This document shows positions 6,154 through 8,720 of a stretch of DNA of 8,720 bases, piece by piece. Each line of letters starts with the position of its first letter. Positions within the stretch are counted from its first letter, which is position 1. Source of the DNA: Sulfuricurvum sp. (lineage in GTDB: Bacteria > Campylobacterota > Campylobacteria > Campylobacterales > Sulfurimonadaceae); the NCBI GenBank assembly GCA_024635855.1, contig JAGXHZ010000143.1, positions 1 to 8,720 of the forward strand. The letters are read 5' to 3'. The position numbers and the translations under genes were made by a program. Under the pieces are notes generated by a model. It ran no database searches. It was given only the letters and a program-made list of their open reading frames with translations, and had not been told where the DNA came from.

Positions 6154-7973
6154 AGCTCTCCCTTTGGAAGATGAAAGGGGTTCTCCCTTATTTAGCAGCC
6201 CTTTTTCTAAATGCTTTTACCGATTTAGGGCATAAAATACTCATCCAAAATACCGTTTTTAAAATCTATGACAATCAAGAGCAAATCATACTCACCGCGA
6301 TTTTAAATGCCTTGATCCTCCTCCCTTTTATCGCGCTGTTTACCCCCGCAGGATTTTTGTCACAGCGTTTTTCACGTTCTCATGTCATGCGCTATGGTGC
6401 ACTTTCTGCCATATTTATCACATTAGGAATTACTCTTGCCTATTATCAAGGATGGTTTTGGTGTGCTTTTGGATTTACGCTTCTTCTAGGGGCTCAAGCT
6501 GCCTTGTATTCACCGGCAAAATATGGGTATATCACGGATTTGGTAAAAGAAAATCGACTTAGCGGACTGAACGCCTTGGTTCAATCGGTTACAACCGTAG
6601 CGATACTCTCTGGAATAATGGTTTATACCTTGTTTTTTGAAACTTCTTTGCATGGCTCTTACACCAACGAGAGTGATATTTTAAAACAAATTGCACCGCT
6701 TGGCTGGCTTTTGGTGGTTGGGTCTGTTGTGGAGTATCTGCTAACGTTGCGATTGCCTGTTAAATTGCCTGTTTCTAAAGCTCCTTTGAATCTTCGTCGT
6801 TATATTCGCGGATTTTATTTTCGAAAAAATTGGCTTGCCATTCGCAGTGATGAAACTATTTTAGAAGCAATTATCGTTTTATCCCTTTTCTGGGCAATCT
6901 CTCAAGTTATTTTGGCGTCGTTTGGAGCGTATGCAAAATCTGCGCTGCACCAAGACAATACCATTGTTGTCCAAGGTCTGATGGCACTTGCAGCATTCGG
7001 GATTATTGCCGGTTCGTTTATCGCCTCACGCGTCAGCCGCTACTATATTCATAACGGTCTTATTCCTATGGGATCGATTATCTTGACATTTACCCTCTTT
7101 GCATTACCGTTTGCTACGTCACTCGCTGTTATTGGCGGACTCTTTTTTCTTTTTGGGATAGGAGGAGCTGCAATGATTGTCTCTCTTAATGCCCTGATAC
7201 AGTCTCGTGTTCTACCTGCACGATTGGGATATATCCTTGCGGGAAACAATTGGATGCAAAATATTTTTATGACAGGCTTTTTAGTCCTCACGACACTTGC
7301 TGCAATGTCTGGTATGAACAGTCTTTATCTATTTTGGATGATGTTTGGTGTTTCTTTGCTCCTATCGCTTTGGCTGATAAAGCGTCATGGCGATTATTTG
7401 CTTTGGCTCTTTTTTGAAAAACTTTTGTCCCTTCGTTATGATATTACCCCCATCGGTTTACATCATATCCCTTCCAAAGGGGCTGTTTTATTACTGGGAA
7501 ATCATATCAGCTGGATTGATTGGATTGTGGTTCAAATTGGTATCCCGCGTCGTATTGGCTACATGATGGAACGCTCTATTTATGACAATCCTCTCATTCG
7601 TCCTATTATGGAGCTGGGTCGTGTGATTCCAGTATCGGCTCGTGCTTCCAAAGACGCGTTTAGAGCCGCTCAAGCACGATTGCAAAACAATGAAATTATT
7701 AGTATTTTTCCTGAAGGTGGGATTAGTGCTACGGGTGAAATAGAGAAATTTTATTCCGGTTTTGAAGTCGTAGCACGGGGAATTGATGGTGTTATTATCC
7801 CTTTTTATATTCATGGCATGGAAGGGAGTCTCTTTTCACGTACATCCAAACAACGCACGTGGTCTCGTCGCCGTATTTGTATCATCTATGGAGCGCCCAT
7901 CTCTATGGACAGCGACGCAAAAACAGTATATGATGTTATTTCTAATCTAAAGGAAGCTTATGGCTCTAAATAA
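6150..7973 (+). CDS. Fused LplT-like MFS lysophospholipid flippase and PlsC-like acyltransferase
   Basis: This 607-residue inner-membrane protein has two parts. Residues about 8-412 form a major-facilitator transporter with about 12 hydrophobic helices, resembling LplT, which flips lysophospholipids to the inner leaflet. Residues about 425-600 form a 1-acylglycerol-3-phosphate-type acyltransferase with the HX4D catalytic motif NHISWID (His452, Asp457), FPEGGIS at 520-526 and VIIPFYIHG at 548-556. The combination matches the front part of fused Aas-type proteins that import and reacylate lysophospholipids. The AMP-binding acyl-ACP synthetase domain found in full Aas is absent. No frameshift is evident; the frame ends cleanly inside dgkA. 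Thus acyl-ACP or acyl-CoA must come from elsewhere. The TTG at 6150, in a TTGA overlap with the upstream stop and 12 bases after TGGAG, is the likely start; ATG at 6171 is the alternative, losing 7 residues. Confidence 0.9.
   Translation: MKLSLWKMKGVLPYLAALFLNAFTDLGHKILIQNTVFKIYDNQEQIILTAILNALILLPFIALFTPAGFLSQRFSRSHVMRYGALSAIFITLGITLAYYQGWFWCAFGFTLLLGAQAALYSPAKYGYITDLVKENRLSGLNALVQSVTTVAILSGIMVYTLFFETSLHGSYTNESDILKQIAPLGWLLVVGSVVEYLLTLRLPVKLPVSKAPLNLRRYIRGFYFRKNWLAIRSDETILEAIIVLSLFWAISQVILASFGAYAKSALHQDNTIVVQGLMALAAFGIIAGSFIASRVSRYYIHNGLIPMGSIILTFTLFALPFATSLAVIGGLFFLFGIGGAAMIVSLNALIQSRVLPARLGYILAGNNWMQNIFMTGFLVLTTLAAMSGMNSLYLFWMMFGVSLLLSLWLIKRHGDYLLWLFFEKLLSLRYDITPIGLHHIPSKGAVLLLGNHISWIDWIVVQIGIPRRIGYMMERSIYDNPLIRPIMELGRVIPVSARASKDAFRAAQARLQNNEIISIFPEGGISATGEIEKFYSGFEVVARGIDGVIIPFYIHGMEGSLFSRTSKQRTWSRRRICIIYGAPISMDSDAKTVYDVISNLKEAYGSK
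7950..7956 (+). promoter_or_regulatory. Ribosome binding site of dgkA inside the upstream gene
   Basis: AAGGAAG lies within the last codons of the acyltransferase gene, 3 bases before the ATG at 7960 (5 bases from its AGGA core). It supports the 14-base overlap between the two genes and independent or coupled initiation of dgkA. Confidence 0.6.
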
Positions 7974-8331
7974 ACCAACCAAACACACTTTATTTAAAAA
8001 CACCCGTTTCGCACTGAATGGTCTTGTTGAAGTGACTCAAAACGAGAGATCGTTTCGTCTTCAAATTCTCCTCTTTGTTTCAGGTATGGCAATAGCATGG
8101 ATTTTGCCAATTTCATTTATCCATAGTGCGGTTTTATCGGTTGCTCTTTTTATTCCGCTGATTGCTGAAGTCATTAATAGCGCGGTTGAACGCACCGTTG
8201 ATTTAGTAACCCTTGAACATCATGAGCTTGCTAAACGGGCAAAAGATGCCGGAGCTGCCTTTGTGTTTCTCTCATTGGCAATGTTGACGTTCATTTGGCT
8301 TTTAACTCTTTATGATGCATTTTGTTTGTAA
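7960..8331 (+). CDS. dgkA: Diacylglycerol kinase, DgkA family
   Basis: DgkA phosphorylates diacylglycerol to phosphatidic acid with ATP in the inner membrane, recycling diacylglycerol released by envelope-modifying transfer reactions. The 123 residues match the family's compact length (E. coli 122). There is an amphipathic N-terminus with NERSFR at 28-33 (Glu29), then three transmembrane helices at about 34-49, 53-72 and 97-119. The signature EVINSAVERTVD (70-81) contains Glu70, Asn73 and catalytic-type Glu77, followed by KRAKDAGAAF at 92-101 with Lys94 and Asp96. All key residues are present. Related undecaprenol kinases of Gram-positive bacteria share this fold, but the Proteobacteria-like sequence favours diacylglycerol. 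It overlaps the flippase-acyltransferase gene by 14 bases, giving a phospholipid-recycling pair. It is the last gene of the run; no hairpin-plus-T-tract terminator is visible after it. Confidence 0.95.
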   Translation: MALNKPTKHTLFKNTRFALNGLVEVTQNERSFRLQILLFVSGMAIAWILPISFIHSAVLSVALFIPLIAEVINSAVERTVDLVTLEHHELAKRAKDAGAAFVFLSLAMLTFIWLLTLYDAFCL

Positions 8332-8338
8332 CATTTTG

Positions 8339-8366
8339 AAGGAGTTGAAATAATATGTCATTTTGA
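8339..8366 (+). promoter_or_regulatory. Orphan Shine-Dalgarno followed by a three-codon ORF
   Basis: AAGGAG at 8339-8344 is followed after 10 bases by ATG TCA TTT TGA (8355-8366). This is a good ribosome site with no gene behind it; no start in a better position opens a longer frame. It may be a minimal leader ORF, a relic of a lost gene, or chance. Confidence 0.3.
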
Positions 8367-8369
8367 CAT
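8355..8369. repeat. Perfect 6-3-6 inverted repeat upstream of the Y-family polymerase
   Basis: ATGTCA (8355-8360) and TGACAT (8364-8369) are exact reverse complements around TTT. The geometry equals that of the element in the hemH leader, though the bases differ. It lies 66 bases before the polymerase ATG and is a candidate operator. A -10-like TAATAT at 8351-8356 overlaps it. Confidence 0.4.
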
Positions 8370-8375
8370 CTATTT

Positions 8376-8402
8376 GTGTAGCACACCAAAATCCCACTAC
8401 AC
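8376..8402. repeat. Spaced inverted repeat GTGTAG-N15-CTACAC
   Basis: GTGTAG at 8376-8381 and CTACAC at 8397-8402 are exact reverse complements with centres 21 bases apart, that is two helical turns, so both half sites face the same side of the helix. It lies directly upstream of a TATAAA (8412-8417) and the polymerase ribosome site. A repressor or activator site is plausible but unproven. Confidence 0.35.
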
Positions 8403-8420
8403 TGCTTTTACTATAAATCA

Positions 8421-8428
8421 GGGGAGGG
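8421..8428 (+). promoter_or_regulatory. Ribosome binding site of the Y-family polymerase
   Basis: GGGGAGGG ends 6 bases before the ATG at 8435 and is the most G-rich ribosome site in the window. It fixes the polymerase start. A -10-like TATAAA at 8412-8417 is too close to it to leave a normal leader, so the true promoter probably lies further upstream. Confidence 0.7.
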
Positions 8429-8434
8429 CATACA

Positions 8435-8720
8435 ATGATTATTCATTTAGACTTGGATTGCTATTTTGTCTCTGCTGAACGAGTCAGAAGTCCCTATCTA
8501 AAAGGTAAACCTGTCGTTGTGGTAAAGAGCAGTGACAGGGCAATATTTTCCAAAGAAGATAGTACATGTGTTATGACACGCAGCGTTGGGGGATTTAACT
8601 CATTGTTTCAGCATGAAAAGCAATGGAGCCCCTATAACCCTAATCAATGGAAGAAGGATTTTATAGACGGGCAGGGGAGAATTCACGGTATTGTCATAGC
8701 TAAAAGCTATGAATGCAAAC
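8435..8720 (+). CDS. Y-family (DinB-like) translesion DNA polymerase, 5' part only
   Basis: The first 95 codons of an uninterrupted frame run off the window end. The opening IIHLDLDCYFVSAE (residues 2-15) is the Y-family palm start: Asp6 is the expected metal-binding aspartate, and Phe11 corresponds to the steric-gate residue that excludes ribonucleotides. KGKPVVVV (23-30) follows. In standard DinB the fingers segment with a Y-x-A-R motif comes soon after; here about 45 extra residues (about 33-80), rich in Ser, Lys, Trp and Asn, intervene before GIVIAKSYECK (85-95). I recall an insertion of this kind in other Campylobacterota Y-family polymerases, so it may be a lineage trait. The expected YEAR is YECK, with Lys95 replacing the triphosphate-contacting arginine. 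Such enzymes copy damaged DNA with low fidelity. Only the N-terminus can be judged; DinB rather than UmuC is favoured by the HLDLDCYF opening. Confidence 0.85.
   Translation, partial: MIIHLDLDCYFVSAERVRSPYLKGKPVVVVKSSDRAIFSKEDSTCVMTRSVGGFNSLFQHEKQWSPYNPNQWKKDFIDGQGRIHGIVIAKSYECK

Noticed and set aside
7491..7814. A 107-codon open frame on the minus strand within the acyltransferase domain
   Set aside because: It is antisense to a region with the HX4D and FPEG motifs, is rich in Asn, Thr and Arg with no recognisable domain, and fits a shadow of the coding strand.
8412..8417. TATAAA as the -10 of the polymerase gene
   Set aside because: Transcription would start inside the ribosome site at about 8424, leaving almost no leader; noted but not annotated as a promoter.
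8332..8434. Rho-independent terminator after dgkA
   Set aside because: The inverted repeats present are short, not GC-rich and not followed by a T tract.

Overview
The window reads as chromosomal, mostly housekeeping DNA from a Campylobacterota bacterium, most likely in the Sulfurimonas/Sulfuricurvum group. This rests on protein style, moderate-to-low GC, short intergenic gaps, AT-rich promoters with a TATAAT box but no clear -35, and the make-up of the hemH and Y-family polymerase proteins. The genus is inferred from memory of relatives; no search was run. I see no rRNA, tRNA, CRISPR array, insertion sequence or integrase. No stretch longer than about 145 bases lacks a gene.

Layout. (1) 12-1145, plus strand: a stand-alone FAD oxidoreductase resembling the C-terminal half of MnmC, a tRNA wobble-uridine modification enzyme. 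Its 3' end runs 10 bases into a convergent minus-strand pair. (2) 1136-2404, minus strand: an exported NlpC/P60 peptidoglycan hydrolase followed after 6 bases by an unrecognised tyrosine-rich protein of 154 residues. (3) 2405-2547: a 143-base divergent promoter region with TATAAT boxes facing both ways and two inverted repeats. (4) 2548-8331, plus strand: a tight six-gene run of hemH (ferrochelatase), a HAD phosphatase, a three-helix membrane protein with a long coiled-coil tail, a DUF695-RraB protein, a fused LplT-type flippase/PlsC-type acyltransferase, and dgkA. Gaps are 8, 10 and 48 bases, then overlaps of 4 and 14. (5) 8332-8434: a 103-base spacer with an orphan Shine-Dalgarno sequence and two inverted repeats. 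(6) 8435 to the window end: the 5' part of a DinB-like Y-family DNA polymerase with an unusual insertion.

How they fit. The last two genes of the long run form a plausible membrane-lipid maintenance pair: DgkA returns diacylglycerol to phosphatidate, and the flippase-acyltransferase is expected to import and reacylate lysophospholipids. HemH makes haem for the many cytochromes of respiratory Campylobacterota. The HAD enzyme, coiled-coil membrane protein and RraB-like protein have no evident link to haem or lipids and may simply share transcription. The least explained items are the 411-residue membrane coiled-coil protein, the RraB domain in a lineage thought to lack RNase E, the 154-residue orphan, and the inverted repeats beside hemH and the polymerase. 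I found no clear evidence of a complete new defence or mobile system.
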